DNA from: an uncultured Tidjanibacter sp.
Lineage (GTDB): Bacteria; Bacteroidota; Bacteroidia; Bacteroidales; Rikenellaceae
Direction: 5' to 3'
NCBI GenBank assembly: GCA_934663885.1
Contig: CAKUKW010000005.1
Span: 1 to 25,498, forward strand
DNA length: 25,498 bases
Shown in pieces: positions 7,611-16,213 of the stretch. A program made the translations under genes and the position numbers. Under the pieces are notes generated by a model, which was not told the DNA's origin, searched no databases, and saw only the letters and a list, made by a program, of their open reading frames with translations. Every line of letters begins with the position of its first letter. The stretch's first letter is position 1.

Positions 7611-8978
7611 TTATTTTCCGGAATTTTCCGCAAAATACTTATAGAAAAGCGTTATCGTTTCTATACCCCTGTAAAAATTGTCAAGCCCGTAGCTCTCGTT
7701 CGGCGAATGTATGGCGTCTTTATCGAGCCCGAATCCAATAAGTATCGATTTAAGCCCGAGTATGTCCTCGAATCCGCTTACTATGGGAATGCTGCCACCC
7801 GAATAAAAGGGAAGCGGTTTCTTGCCGAATGTAGCCTCCATAGCTTTCTCCGCCGCCTTATACGCGGGCAGGTCTGTAGGGGAAACATAAGGCTGCCCGC
7901 CGTGAAGGGCTTTAACATTCACCTTAACGTAATCGGGGGCTATAGCGCGGAAATGTTTTTCGAACAATTCGGCTATCTTGATGTGGTTCTGATGCGGCAC
8001 AAGGCGCATAGATATCTTGGCCGACGCTTTCGAAGGAATTATAGTTTTCGTCCCCTCAAGGGTATAGCCGCCCCAGATACCGTTTACGTCCAATGACGGG
8101 CGGACACCGGTCCGTTCCATCGTGGTATATCCTTCTTCGCCTTTAAGCTCCTTTACGTCAAGCGCCTTTTTATATTCCTCCACAGAGAAAGGAGCCTGAT
8201 TCAGGGCTTCGCGCTCAGCAGGTGATAGCTCACGCACGTCATCGTAAAATCCAGGAATCGTTATCTTGCCGTGCTCGTCTATAAGGGAAGAAACCAGGTC
8301 TGTCAAGACATTAGCGGGATTGGCAACCGCTCCGCCGTAAAGGCCGGAATGAAGATCCTTGTTTGGCCCAGTGACTTCAACCTGCATATAACATAACCCG
8401 CGCAAACCACATGTAATAGACGGGGTTTCCCATGAAATAAGGCTCGTATCGGAAACCAAAATAATATCGGCCACAACAAGCTCCTTATTATCCCGGCACC
8501 ACTTATAAAGGCTTGGCGAACCTATCTCCTCCTCGCCTTCCAACATGAATTTCACATTACAAGGAAGCGTACCGGTAGCGACCATCGTTTCGAATGCTTT
8601 CGCATGCATATAAAGCTGGCCCTTGTCGTCGTTTGCTCCTCTGGCGTAAATCCTGTTATCCTTTACTACAGGCTCCCAGGGGTCGGTTTTCCATTCGTCG
8701 ATAGGATCTTCCGGCATAACGTCATAGTGTCCATAAACGAGTACGGTAGGTTTGGACGGGTCTATGATCTTCTCCGCGTACACAACGGGATTGCCCTCGG
8801 AAGGCATAACCGCCGCTTTATCTGCTCCTGATTTCAGTAAAGCATCTTTCAGCCATTCAGCTGTCCTCACCATATCGGGTTTATGTTCGCTCTGGGCGCT
8901 TACCGACGGTATGCGGAGCAATTCGAAAAGTTCCTCCAGAAAACGCTCTTTGTTTTGTGCAATATATGTCTTAACCAT
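7611..8978 (-). CDS. M20 family dipeptidase (metallopeptidase)
   Basis: The 455-aa product carries the dinuclear-zinc M20 signature in order. YGHYDVMPEDP gives His84 and Asp86. RGANDDKGQ gives the bridging Asp117. LEGEEEIGS supplies the catalytic base and metal Glu at 150-151. LVSDTSL gives Asp177. DLHSGLYGG lies in the dimerisation lid, and DAIHSPNES gives the last metal His. The fit is to the carnosinase/PepV-like dipeptidase branch rather than to DapE or ArgE. It would hydrolyse short peptides. There is no signal peptide, so it is cytosolic. It lies 31 bp downstream of the phosphoglucosamine mutase gene on the same strand and is probably co-transcribed with it. The exact peptide preference cannot be read from sequence. 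Confidence 0.9.
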   Translation of the reverse strand: MVKTYIAQNKERFLEELFELLRIPSVSAQSEHKPDMVRTAEWLKDALLKSGADKAAVMPSEGNPVVYAEKIIDPSKPTVLVYGHYDVMPEDPIDEWKTDPWEPVVKDNRIYARGANDDKGQLYMHAKAFETMVATGTLPCNVKFMLEGEEEIGSPSLYKWCRDNKELVVADIILVSDTSLISWETPSITCGLRGLCYMQVEVTGPNKDLHSGLYGGAVANPANVLTDLVSSLIDEHGKITIPGFYDDVRELSPAEREALNQAPFSVEEYKKALDVKELKGEEGYTTMERTGVRPSLDVNGIWGGYTLEGTKTIIPSKASAKISMRLVPHQNHIKIAELFEKHFRAIAPDYVKVNVKALHGGQPYVSPTDLPAYKAAEKAMEATFGKKPLPFYSGGSIPIVSGFEDILGLKSILIGFGLDKDAIHSPNESYGLDNFYRGIETITLFYKYFAENSGK

Positions 8979-9009
8979 AACTTTAAATAATTTTAATTTA
9001 TGTAATAAT

Positions 9010-10392
9010 TTACATCATTCTATTAATTAAATCCATAACTTGTAAGGCAAATTTTCCGGCAGATTCCTTATCATCCCCTTCCGAATAAATCCTTACTATG
9101 GGCTCTGTATTGGACTTACGCAGATGGATCCAACCGTCGGTAAAATCTATCCTGAGTCCGTCTGTTTCCGTCAGCCGTTCTCTGGAGTATTCACATTTTA
9201 AAACATCGATAATTTCATCAAAATCAACCTCAGATGCAAGCTCGAGCTTGTTTTTACAAATGTAATATTCCGGATATCCGGTACGGAGCCCGGATATTTT
9301 CACTCCTTTTAAAGCGAGCGAGGTCAGGAATAAAGCTATCCCAGCTATGGCGTCGCGACCGTAATGAAGCGCGGGATAAATGACACCGCCGTTGCCTTCG
9401 CCGCCTATGACTGCGCCGACCCTCTTCATCTCGGCAACAACATTAACCTCTCCTACCGCAGACGCAAAATATTCTTTACCATATTTTTCCGTAATATCTT
9501 TTAAAGCCCGGGTCGAACTTAAGTTAGACACAGAGTTACCAGGCGTATGGGACAAAACATAGTCGGCCACCGCTACCAGCGTATACTCCTCCCCGAACAA
9601 CTCGCCGTTCTCCATTACAAAGGCGAGCCTGTCTACATCGGGGTCGACGACGATCCCTAAATCCGCTTTTTCTTCTACTACCTTGCGAGAGATGGCAGTA
9701 AGGTTCTCGGCTATTGGTTCAGGATTATGCGCGAAATTGCCGTCGGGTTCACAGTTCATGCAGACGACTTCGCACCCCATACGCTGCAAAAGCTCCGGCA
9801 CAATTATTCCGCCAACCGAATTGATCCCATCTACTACTATCTTGAATTTCTTAGACTTAATGATGCCTATATCTACTAATGGAAGAGCTAACGCCATATC
9901 AATATGTTCCCTGTTGAAATCGCTTTTTTCAACCACTCTTCCTATTTTTTCAACCTCCGGAAATGTGAAACCGCCGTCTTCGGCAAGTGCGAGCACTTCG
10001 GCTCCTTCGGCCGCATCAAGAAATTCCCCGTTGCCACCCAGAAGCTTCAGCGCGTTCCATTGTGCCGGATTATGACTGGCCGTTATAATAATGCCGCCGT
10101 CGGCCCCTCGGACCGTTACCGCCAGTTCGACGCCGGGAGTGGTACATAACCCCACGTCGACAATGTCTATACCGCAGCCGAGGACAGACCCTTCAACTAA
10201 ATCGTACACCATGCCGCCCGAAATGCGCGCATCCCTGCCGATAACGACTTTAAGTCTGCGGGAAGGATTTTTTTTAATGAGCCAGCGCGAGTATCCAACT
10301 GAAAATTTAACAACATCAAGCGGAGTAAGGTTGTCTCCCTCCAATCCGCCTATAGTGCCGCGGATTCCCGATATTGATTTAATGAGAGTCAT
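9010..10392 (-). CDS. glmM: Phosphoglucosamine mutase-type alpha-D-phosphohexomutase
   Basis: This 460-aa protein belongs to the phosphohexomutase superfamily. The phosphoserine loop IITASHNP has Ser106. The metal-binding loop VVDPDVDR has Asp250, Asp252 and Asp254. The sugar-binding loop is GGEGNGG (331-336), and the C-terminal phosphate-binding motif is RKSNTEPIVRIYSEG. These enzymes move phosphate between C6 and C1 via a bisphosphate intermediate. As GlmM the product would be glucosamine-1-phosphate for UDP-GlcNAc and cell-wall synthesis. The sugar loop GEGNGG differs from the GEQSGH of Proteobacterial GlmM, so a phosphomannomutase/phosphoglucomutase role remains possible. No other mutase appears in the window. 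The M20 dipeptidase gene follows 31 bp downstream. Confidence 0.82.
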   Translation of the reverse strand: MTLIKSISGIRGTIGGLEGDNLTPLDVVKFSVGYSRWLIKKNPSRRLKVVIGRDARISGGMVYDLVEGSVLGCGIDIVDVGLCTTPGVELAVTVRGADGGIIITASHNPAQWNALKLLGGNGEFLDAAEGAEVLALAEDGGFTFPEVEKIGRVVEKSDFNREHIDMALALPLVDIGIIKSKKFKIVVDGINSVGGIIVPELLQRMGCEVVCMNCEPDGNFAHNPEPIAENLTAISRKVVEEKADLGIVVDPDVDRLAFVMENGELFGEEYTLVAVADYVLSHTPGNSVSNLSSTRALKDITEKYGKEYFASAVGEVNVVAEMKRVGAVIGGEGNGGVIYPALHYGRDAIAGIALFLTSLALKGVKISGLRTGYPEYYICKNKLELASEVDFDEIIDVLKCEYSRERLTETDGLRIDFTDGWIHLRKSNTEPIVRIYSEGDDKESAGKFALQVMDLINRMM

Positions 10393-10689
10393 ACTAAGCC
10401 AACCTTTTGAGCGTTATTTTTAAAATCCATGCAAATTAGCTATTTTTATGCTAAGATAAAAACTTAGAGCAGGTTTATATTATTAGATAAATCCATTATG
10501 TCCGCTTTGATAGATCCTCACTTGCTTTACTAAATCTTTTACAAGGTTGCCTATGTAACGGGTAAGGCGAGCGAAAATCACTCAAAATGAATTATAACAT
10601 TTTTGCTAATTATAATTAAATATACTTTTAACGGCCGGATAATTGCATTATTTCACGGTAAGACACAAAATTTCAAAAATTATAGAGCC
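10393..10689. other. Divergent intergenic region, no gene seen
   Basis: This ~300-bp AT-rich gap separates two divergent genes, so it must hold both promoters. On the minus strand CTAATTTG (10439-10432) is one mismatch from TAnnTTTG. On the plus strand TACTTTTA (10623-10630) is also one mismatch away. Neither has a clear -33 partner. A weak AT-only hairpin lies at 10443-10462. I found no tRNA, riboswitch core or credible small gene. Confidence 0.4.
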
Positions 10690-11565
10690 ATGAGAAAGAT
10701 CGAATCTTCGGAACTGATAATTAACGCGGACGGATCGGTATTCCACCTCCACCTGCGTCCTGAGCAGCTTGCCGATACGGTAATACTGGTCGGTGATCCC
10801 GGAAGGGTAACAAAAGTAGCGGCACTTTTCGACACGAGGGAAGTGAGCGTATCTAACCGCGAATTCCATTCCGTAACAGGAACTTACAAAGGGAAACGTA
10901 TGTCGGTCATTTCGCACGGCATAGGGACTGACAATATCGACATAGTGGTTACGGAGCTCGACGCACTTGCCAATATCGATTTCAACACACGCACCGTAAA
11001 AGAGAAAAAGAGGGTTCTTACAATGTTGCGCCTCGGTACTTCGGGGGCAATACAGCCGGATATTCCGCTCGGTTCATTCCTCTTTTCACGCACTTCGGTC
11101 GGATTCGACGGCCTTCTGAATTTTTATAAAGGGCGTAACGAGGTATGCGACCTGCCGATAGAGCAGGCTTTCATTAAACATGTCGGTTGGAACGACCTTC
11201 TGCCGAAGCCTTATTTCATCGATGCCGACAAATCGCTTTTCGAGCATTTCAGGGGCGAAACAGTGGAAGGAATCACAATCTCTGCACCAGGGTTCTATGC
11301 TCCACAGGGACGCTGGGTGCGACTGGAACCTGCAGACCCGAAGCTGAACGACAAAATAGAGTCTTTCGCCTACCACGGTCGCAGGATAACAAACTATGAA
11401 ATGGAAAGCTCTGCCCTCGCCGGCCTCGCCGCGCTTATGGGCCACAAGGCCGGAACAATCTGCACGATAATCGCACAGCGCGTCGCCAAGGAGTCCAATA
11501 CTGACTACGGCCCCTACGTCGAGAATATGATAGAAATGGCCTTAAATAAGCTGGTGGAATTTTAA
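10690..11565 (+). CDS. Nucleoside phosphorylase (uridine phosphorylase-like)
   Basis: The 291-aa product starts at the ATG at 10690. The frame is open further 5' but that part is AT-rich and unlike the family. The NP-I (PNP/UDP) fold motifs are clear. VILVGDPGRV (residues 31-40) is the phosphate-binding Gly-Asp-Pro-Gly-Arg loop. SHGIGTDNIDI (75 onward) and LRLGTSGAIQPDIPLGS (113 onward) line the ribose/phosphate site. NYEMESSALAGLAAL contains the conserved Met-Glu that binds ribose. The enzyme splits a nucleoside with phosphate into base and ribose-1-phosphate, in salvage or catabolism. The base (uracil or purine) is not certain from motifs alone. A nitroreductase gene follows after 11 bp on the same strand, probably in one transcript. 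Confidence 0.87.
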   Translation: MRKIESSELIINADGSVFHLHLRPEQLADTVILVGDPGRVTKVAALFDTREVSVSNREFHSVTGTYKGKRMSVISHGIGTDNIDIVVTELDALANIDFNTRTVKEKKRVLTMLRLGTSGAIQPDIPLGSFLFSRTSVGFDGLLNFYKGRNEVCDLPIEQAFIKHVGWNDLLPKPYFIDADKSLFEHFRGETVEGITISAPGFYAPQGRWVRLEPADPKLNDKIESFAYHGRRITNYEMESSALAGLAALMGHKAGTICTIIAQRVAKESNTDYGPYVENMIEMALNKLVEF

Positions 11566-11576
11566 ATTGCGGCATA

Positions 11577-12374
11577 ATGACGATTATAGAAGCAATGCGT
11601 GCGCGCCGGTCAGTCCGTACTTTTACAGGCAAACCCCTCACGAAAGAAGACTCTACGGAACTTTCCGGATTTATTAAAGAGCTTAAACCACCGTTCGGGG
11701 CAAATGCGCACATAGTGCTGCTCCATGCCGAAGACGACGGTAAGCCAGTCAAACTCGGCACTTACGGGATAATAAGAGGGGCGTCAGATTACATGGCTCT
11801 AATTCACCGTGATGGTCCGCTGGCAGAGCAAGGTGCGGGATACATGTTCGAGCAGGCCGTACTGAAATGCACACAGATGGGACTGGGCACATGCTGGCTC
11901 GGGGGCACCGTCAACCGTGGCGATTTCATCAGGCAAGCCGGCCTGGAAGAAGGCGAACAACTACTGCTGGTATCACCGGCAGGCTATCCCGCACAAAAAA
12001 GCAGGCTCATGGAAAGAATGATGCGTTCGGGAGCGGGAAGCGACGGACGCAAGCCTTTCGGGGAACTCTTCTTCGACGGGGATTTCAGCCGCCCTCTTAC
12101 CGAAGGAAACGCCAACATGTACATCGAGCCTTTAGAAATGGTGCGTCGTGCTCCTTCGGCGAGCAATTCACAACCCTGGAGGATAATCATAGAGGGTGGT
12201 AATGCTCATTTTTACGATAAAAAAGCAGGGCGTTTTTCCGGTTTCGACCTTGGTATAGCCTTGTGCCATTTTGAATCGGCATGCAGGGAACTGGGTATAA
12301 AAGGCCGCTTTGAAAGTGCCGGTCGCAAATCCGAAGACGGAAACACATACATTTTGTCCTGGATTAAAGAATAA
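11577..12374 (+). CDS. Nitroreductase family protein (TM1586-like)
   Basis: This 265-aa protein has a nitroreductase start, IIEAMRARRSVRTF (residues 3-16), the pattern that contacts FMN phosphate. The arrangement is the tandem two-lobe form in which one chain holds a pseudo-dimer. The second lobe carries RRAPSASNSQPWR (190-202), an FMN-contact motif usually near the N terminus of single-domain relatives. GLGTCWLGG (102-110) is another family landmark. A flavin-dependent NAD(P)H reductase is expected, with unknown substrate. It lies 11 bp after a nucleoside phosphorylase gene. I see no functional link between them beyond probable co-transcription. Confidence 0.82.
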   Translation: MTIIEAMRARRSVRTFTGKPLTKEDSTELSGFIKELKPPFGANAHIVLLHAEDDGKPVKLGTYGIIRGASDYMALIHRDGPLAEQGAGYMFEQAVLKCTQMGLGTCWLGGTVNRGDFIRQAGLEEGEQLLLVSPAGYPAQKSRLMERMMRSGAGSDGRKPFGELFFDGDFSRPLTEGNANMYIEPLEMVRRAPSASNSQPWRIIIEGGNAHFYDKKAGRFSGFDLGIALCHFESACRELGIKGRFESAGRKSEDGNTYILSWIKE

Positions 12375-12448
12375 GACGGTTCATTAAGGCCTGTCCTGCC
12401 ACTTTATTTTCAGGAAATAATATAATAGAGGGTTGATATTTCCGTAAA

Positions 12449-12481
12449 TGTAAGCCGTATGCTCCTGCAGTACGGTTTACA
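12449..12481. terminator. Hairpin between convergent genes
   Basis: TGTAAGCCGTA (12449-12459) and TACGGTTTACA (12471-12481) pair over 11 positions, one of them G-U in one orientation, around an 11-nt loop. The stem includes the stop codon of the minus-strand pseudogene (12479-12477) and lies 75 bp after the nitroreductase stop. On the plus strand it is followed by TATTTTC. Bidirectional termination is plausible. Confidence 0.45.
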
Positions 12482-12956
12482 TATTTTCATCTTCTGTTCT
12501 GCATCCCCTGAAAGAGAATTCACCTGCTGCTTTCTCTGGAGAAACAACAAAGTAAACCATGTCCGCGTCGGCGCAAATCTCGCCGGCGGAATCGAATATC
12601 TCAGCTTTGAGGAAAATAGCATTTCGCTTCCTCTCAATGAGCCGGGCCCGAACCGTCAACTGTGACTCGTCGGTCGAAATGCTTTTAAGGAACCGCGCGT
12701 TAAGTTTTGAGGTAACACCCGAGGTCTGGAGTTTACGGGATATCACCCATGCCCCGATTTCGTCCATCAGTGTACACTGTATACCGCCATGTAGCGTCTT
12801 AACCCATCCCTGGGTATATTCCGATGGATTCCAGAGAGCGATTATGTCGTCGCCGTCCTCATAAAATTACATTTTAAGGCCGTGGGGATTATCTGGAGAA
12901 CAGCCGAAGCATAGATAGCCTTCCACCCCTATCCACGGATTGATTATCTTCTTCAT
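12477..12956 (-). pseudogene. PaaI-like hotdog thioesterase, broken by an in-frame TAA at codon 30
   Basis: The intact frame would run from ATG 12956 to TAA 12477 (160 codons). It reads MKKIINPWIGVEGYLCFGCS, then PDNPHGLKM, then TAA at 12869-12867, then continues in the same frame as FYEDGDDIIALWNPSEY, TQGWVKTLHGGIQCTLMDEIG, and AWVISRKLQTSGVTSKLNA. The CFGCSPxNPxGLKM lead and the LHGGIxxTLMDE helix are characteristic of Bacteroidota PaaI/hotdog acyl-CoA thioesterases. One base change (for example GAA to TAA) explains the break, and no frameshift is needed. The next in-frame ATG (12767) lies after the HGG motif, so an internal restart would lack the active-site region. The gene sits 12 bp after prfC in a nadB-prfC transcript. 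A sequencing error or stop-codon readthrough are alternatives. Confidence 0.82.
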
Positions 12957-12968
12957 AACGATATCCCT

Positions 12969-14543
12969 TTAAAATTCCGACGTGAAATAGAACCTGATGT
13001 CAGGGAATTTTTCCTGAGCCAGCTGAAGCGCATACGACGTATCGGCAAGGAAAACATTCCGGCCATGCTTGTCTATCGCCATATTGGTGTGCTTCCTTTT
13101 CATGAAATCGGTGAGCTGCTCCTCGTTGTCGGATTCTATCCAGCAAGCCTTGTGGATAGATATCGGCTCCCAGCGGCACATGGCGTTATATTCGTGTTCG
13201 AGGCGGTATTGTATCACTTCGAACTGCAGCGCACCAACGGTCCCGATAATTTTACGACCGTTCATTTTACTGGTAAAAAGCTGTGCTACACCTTCGTCCA
13301 TAAGTTGGTCTATACCTTTGGCCAACTGTTTGAATTTCTGTGGATCAGCATTCTCTATATAACGGAACATTTCAGGTGAAAACGAAGGTATTCCTGTAAA
13401 TTTCAACTGCTCTCCTTCAGTAAAAGTGTCTCCTATTTTGAAGTTACCCGTATCATGGAGGCCAACTATATCCCCCGGATATGCGAAATCGACAACTGAT
13501 TTCTTTTCGGCCATGAAAGCATTGGGCGATGAGAATTTCATCTGCTTACCGCTGCGTACGTGCAGGTAGTTGTGATTGCGCTCGAAAGTACCCGAGCATA
13601 TCTTAAGGAACGCTAAGCGGTCGCGGTGGTTGGGATCCATATTGGCGTGTATCTTGAAGACGAAACCAGTCATTTTCGGCTCTTCGGGATTCACCGTGCG
13701 TGTAACGGTCTGCGACGGCCTGGGATGAGGAGCAGTCTCGATAAAGCATTCCAGGAGGTCCTTCACCCCGAAATTATTTACAGCGCTTCCGAAAAAAACA
13801 GGAGCCAGCTCTCCGGCAAGGTATGCATCCCTGTCGAAGGGCTCATAAACGCCTTCGACAAGGCCCAGGTTCTCCCTTAACTTCCCGGAGAAAGGCGATA
13901 TGTATTCGTCCAGGCGCGAATCGTCAAGGCGGAGCTCCACCGTTCCGGAAGCCGTCTGCCGATCCGTCGAAGTGAAGGCCGTGAATTTATCCTCGTAAAT
14001 ATTATAAACCCCTTTGAAAGTAGGACCGCTGCTGACAGGAAAAGCCAGTGGACGAACCTTTATTTGTAATTCAGCCTCTATTTCGTCCATAAGGTCAAAA
14101 GGATCCTGACAGGGGCGGTCGAGCTTGTTCACGAATACCATGACCGGTGTTTTACGCATACGGCAGACGTTCATAAGCCTGCGTGTCTGTGTTTCCACGC
14201 CCTTGGCGCCGTCGATGACGATTATCACGCTGTCCACCGCTGTGAGGGTACGGTACGTGTCTTCCGCAAAATCTTCATGGCCCGGAGTGTCGAGGATATT
14301 TATCTTCGCACCGTTATATTCGAACCCCATGACCGACGTAGCGACCGATATACCTCTCTGGCGTTCGATCTCCATAAAATCGGAAGTGGCTGTTTTCTTT
14401 ATCTTGTTGCTTTTTACGGCTCCTGCGACGTGGATCGCTCCCCCGAAAAGCAACAGTTTTTCGGTCAAGGTGGTCTTACCCGCGTCGGGGTGGCTTACTA
14501 TGGCGAACGTCCTGCGCCGCATGATATTATCTGCCAGCGACAT
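12969..14543 (-). CDS. prfC: Peptide chain release factor 3 (GTPase)
   Basis: The 524-aa product is a class II release factor that, with GTP, removes RF1/RF2 from the ribosome after peptide release. GTPase motifs are visible: G1 SHPDAGKTT (17-25), the switch I region RQRGISVATS (61-70), G3 DTPGHEDF (85-92) and G4 NKLD (139-142). GAIHVAGAVKSNKIKKTATSDFMEIE is the RF3-specific start, distinguishing it from EF-G and LepA. The C-terminal part (MNGRKIIGTVGALQFEVIQYRLEHEY) matches RF3 domain III. The start codon lies inside the end of nadB (17-bp overlap), which suggests translational coupling, and a purine-rich GAGGGGAGGG precedes it. The pseudogenised thioesterase follows 12 bp downstream. Confidence 0.96.
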   Translation of the reverse strand: MSLADNIMRRRTFAIVSHPDAGKTTLTEKLLLFGGAIHVAGAVKSNKIKKTATSDFMEIERQRGISVATSVMGFEYNGAKINILDTPGHEDFAEDTYRTLTAVDSVIIVIDGAKGVETQTRRLMNVCRMRKTPVMVFVNKLDRPCQDPFDLMDEIEAELQIKVRPLAFPVSSGPTFKGVYNIYEDKFTAFTSTDRQTASGTVELRLDDSRLDEYISPFSGKLRENLGLVEGVYEPFDRDAYLAGELAPVFFGSAVNNFGVKDLLECFIETAPHPRPSQTVTRTVNPEEPKMTGFVFKIHANMDPNHRDRLAFLKICSGTFERNHNYLHVRSGKQMKFSSPNAFMAEKKSVVDFAYPGDIVGLHDTGNFKIGDTFTEGEQLKFTGIPSFSPEMFRYIENADPQKFKQLAKGIDQLMDEGVAQLFTSKMNGRKIIGTVGALQFEVIQYRLEHEYNAMCRWEPISIHKACWIESDNEEQLTDFMKRKHTNMAIDKHGRNVFLADTSYALQLAQEKFPDIRFYFTSEF

Positions 14544-16116
14544 CCGCCCTCCCCTCTTCTTTTCTCATTGGATAGTCTAGTGAATAATGGAGACCTATGC
14601 TCTCTTTCCGCCGTTGGGCATCCTTGATGATCAGGTAACCCACATCGATCATGTTCCTCAACTCGCAGAGGCTCCGGTTGAGCTTCGACCTGCGGTAAAG
14701 CTCCTCGGTCTCCTTATATATTATTTCAAGCCGGCGCAAAGCCCTCTCCAGACGCAGGTCGGAGCGGACTATACCAACGTAATTACTCATTATCTGCTGC
14801 ATTTCCTTTACGTTCTGGATGATGAGGCTCATCTCCTCGGTCGCCACCGTGCCGTCGTCGTTCCAGTTGGGAATACCCTTCATCAGGCGCGCCTGCGGAA
14901 GATGCCTGAGCGAATGTTTTGCCGCCTGATCGGCATAAACCACCGCTTCGGTAAGCGAATTTGAAGCCAGGCGGTTGGCGCCATGAAGCCCGGTGCACGA
15001 AGATTCGCCCAGCACATACAGCCCCTTTATGGAACTTTCGCCGTTAAGGTCTACTTTCACCCCGCCACAGCAGTAATGGGCCGCCGGTGCCACGGGTATC
15101 ATTTCCTTCGTTATATCTGTTCCTATGGAAAGGCATTTACGGTAAATATTCGGGAAATGGTTCATCACCTCCTGAGGATCTTTATGGGTAACATCAAGGT
15201 ATACGTACTCCTCGCCGCTTATCTTCAGTTCATGGTCTATGCTCCGGGCTACGACATCCCTCGGCGCGAGCGAGCCCATTTCGTGGTATTTGTGCATGAA
15301 CTCTTTTCCGTTCTGGAGCCTGAGTATGGCCCCGAAACCGCGCATCGCCTCGGAAATAAGGAACGCTGGCCTCTCACCGGGATTATAAAGTGCCGTCGGA
15401 TGGAACTGGATGAAAGCCATGTTCTCTATGGCCGCCCTGGCACGGTGGGCCATAGATATTCCGTCTCCTGTGGCTACGCTCGGATTGGTGGTGACGTTAT
15501 ATGCGTTCCCTAACCCGCCGGAAGCAATCACTGTGAATTTAGAAAGTACGGTCATTATACGGCCCTGCTTGAGGTCCATCACATAGGCGCCGTAGCATTC
15601 CACCCCTTCGGTATGCTTGGTTACAAGCTGCCCCAGGTGGTGCTGTGTCAGTACATCCACCGCGAAATGATGTTCGAGGACGGTTATATTCTTATGAAGT
15701 TTGACCTGCGAAACCAGTGCGCGCTCTATCTCGGCACCGGTAATGTCCTTATGATGGAGGATACGGTGCTCCGAATGGCCCCCTTCACGCGCCAGGTCAT
15801 ACCTGCCGCCCTTGTTCTTGTCGAAGCGGGTGCCCCACTGCACGAGGTCTTTAATGCGTTCCGGCGCCCTCGTAACGACCATTTCCACAGTTTCGTGGTT
15901 GCATATCCCCGCACCGCATATTTCTGTATCGCGTATATGCTTTTCAAACGTATCGGGCGGATATGTGACGGAGCAAATCCCTCCCTGGGCATAATTCGTA
16001 TTGCTCTGGGAAATATCGTCCTTTGTAACTATGACCACATGAGCGTGTTCCGCGACTTTGAGCGCGAAACTGAGGCCGGCGGCGCCGCTTCCTATCACAA
16101 GATAATCCGTAAGCAT
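14527..16116 (-). CDS. nadB: L-aspartate oxidase
   Basis: The 529-aa flavoprotein oxidises L-aspartate to iminoaspartate, the first step of de novo NAD synthesis. The N terminus MLTDYLVIGSGAAGLSFALK has the FAD Rossmann motif GxGxxG (9-14). SNTNYAQGGI, the EGGHSEHRILHHKD region, and FIQFHPTALYNPGERPAFLISEA are hallmarks of the succinate dehydrogenase/aspartate oxidase family. GLYVLGESSCTGLHGANRLASNSLTEAV is the aspartate-oxidase form of the C-terminal FAD signature. Length matches NadB rather than SdhA. nadA and nadC are not in the window. prfC overlaps its 3' end by 17 bp. The product is cytosolic. Confidence 0.95.
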   Translation of the reverse strand: MLTDYLVIGSGAAGLSFALKVAEHAHVVIVTKDDISQSNTNYAQGGICSVTYPPDTFEKHIRDTEICGAGICNHETVEMVVTRAPERIKDLVQWGTRFDKNKGGRYDLAREGGHSEHRILHHKDITGAEIERALVSQVKLHKNITVLEHHFAVDVLTQHHLGQLVTKHTEGVECYGAYVMDLKQGRIMTVLSKFTVIASGGLGNAYNVTTNPSVATGDGISMAHRARAAIENMAFIQFHPTALYNPGERPAFLISEAMRGFGAILRLQNGKEFMHKYHEMGSLAPRDVVARSIDHELKISGEEYVYLDVTHKDPQEVMNHFPNIYRKCLSIGTDITKEMIPVAPAAHYCCGGVKVDLNGESSIKGLYVLGESSCTGLHGANRLASNSLTEAVVYADQAAKHSLRHLPQARLMKGIPNWNDDGTVATEEMSLIIQNVKEMQQIMSNYVGIVRSDLRLERALRRLEIIYKETEELYRRSKLNRSLCELRNMIDVGYLIIKDAQRRKESIGLHYSLDYPMRKEEGRADVAGR

Positions 16117-16171
16117 ATTTTTTATTATTTTGTTGGTGCAGGAATTTTACCCACCCATTGCAAGCGCGGTA

Positions 16172-16179
16172 CAAAATTA
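16172..16179 (-). promoter_or_regulatory. Putative -7 promoter element for nadB-prfC
   Basis: On the minus strand TAATTTTG (16179-16172) fits TAnnTTTG. It lies 55 bp before the nadB ATG in the 97-bp gap after prmA. No -33 TTG occurs at the usual 19-20-bp spacing, so the call rests on the -7 element alone. Confidence 0.4.
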
Positions 16180-16213
16180 AGAAAAGTTCGGCAATATCCC
16201 CATCCTGGCGGGA

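Noticed and set aside
10389..10430. A 13-codon frame (MDFKNNAQKVGLV) ending in an ATGA overlap with the glmM start
   Set aside because: It looks like a coupled leader frame, but it has no ribosome-binding signal, and the best nearby -7 match (10439-10432) would start transcription inside or after its ATG. Chance is likely.
12477..12767. A short intact protein starting at the ATG at 12767
   Set aside because: It would begin after the HGG motif of the thioesterase fold. The upstream continuation in the same frame shows it is the tail of a broken gene.
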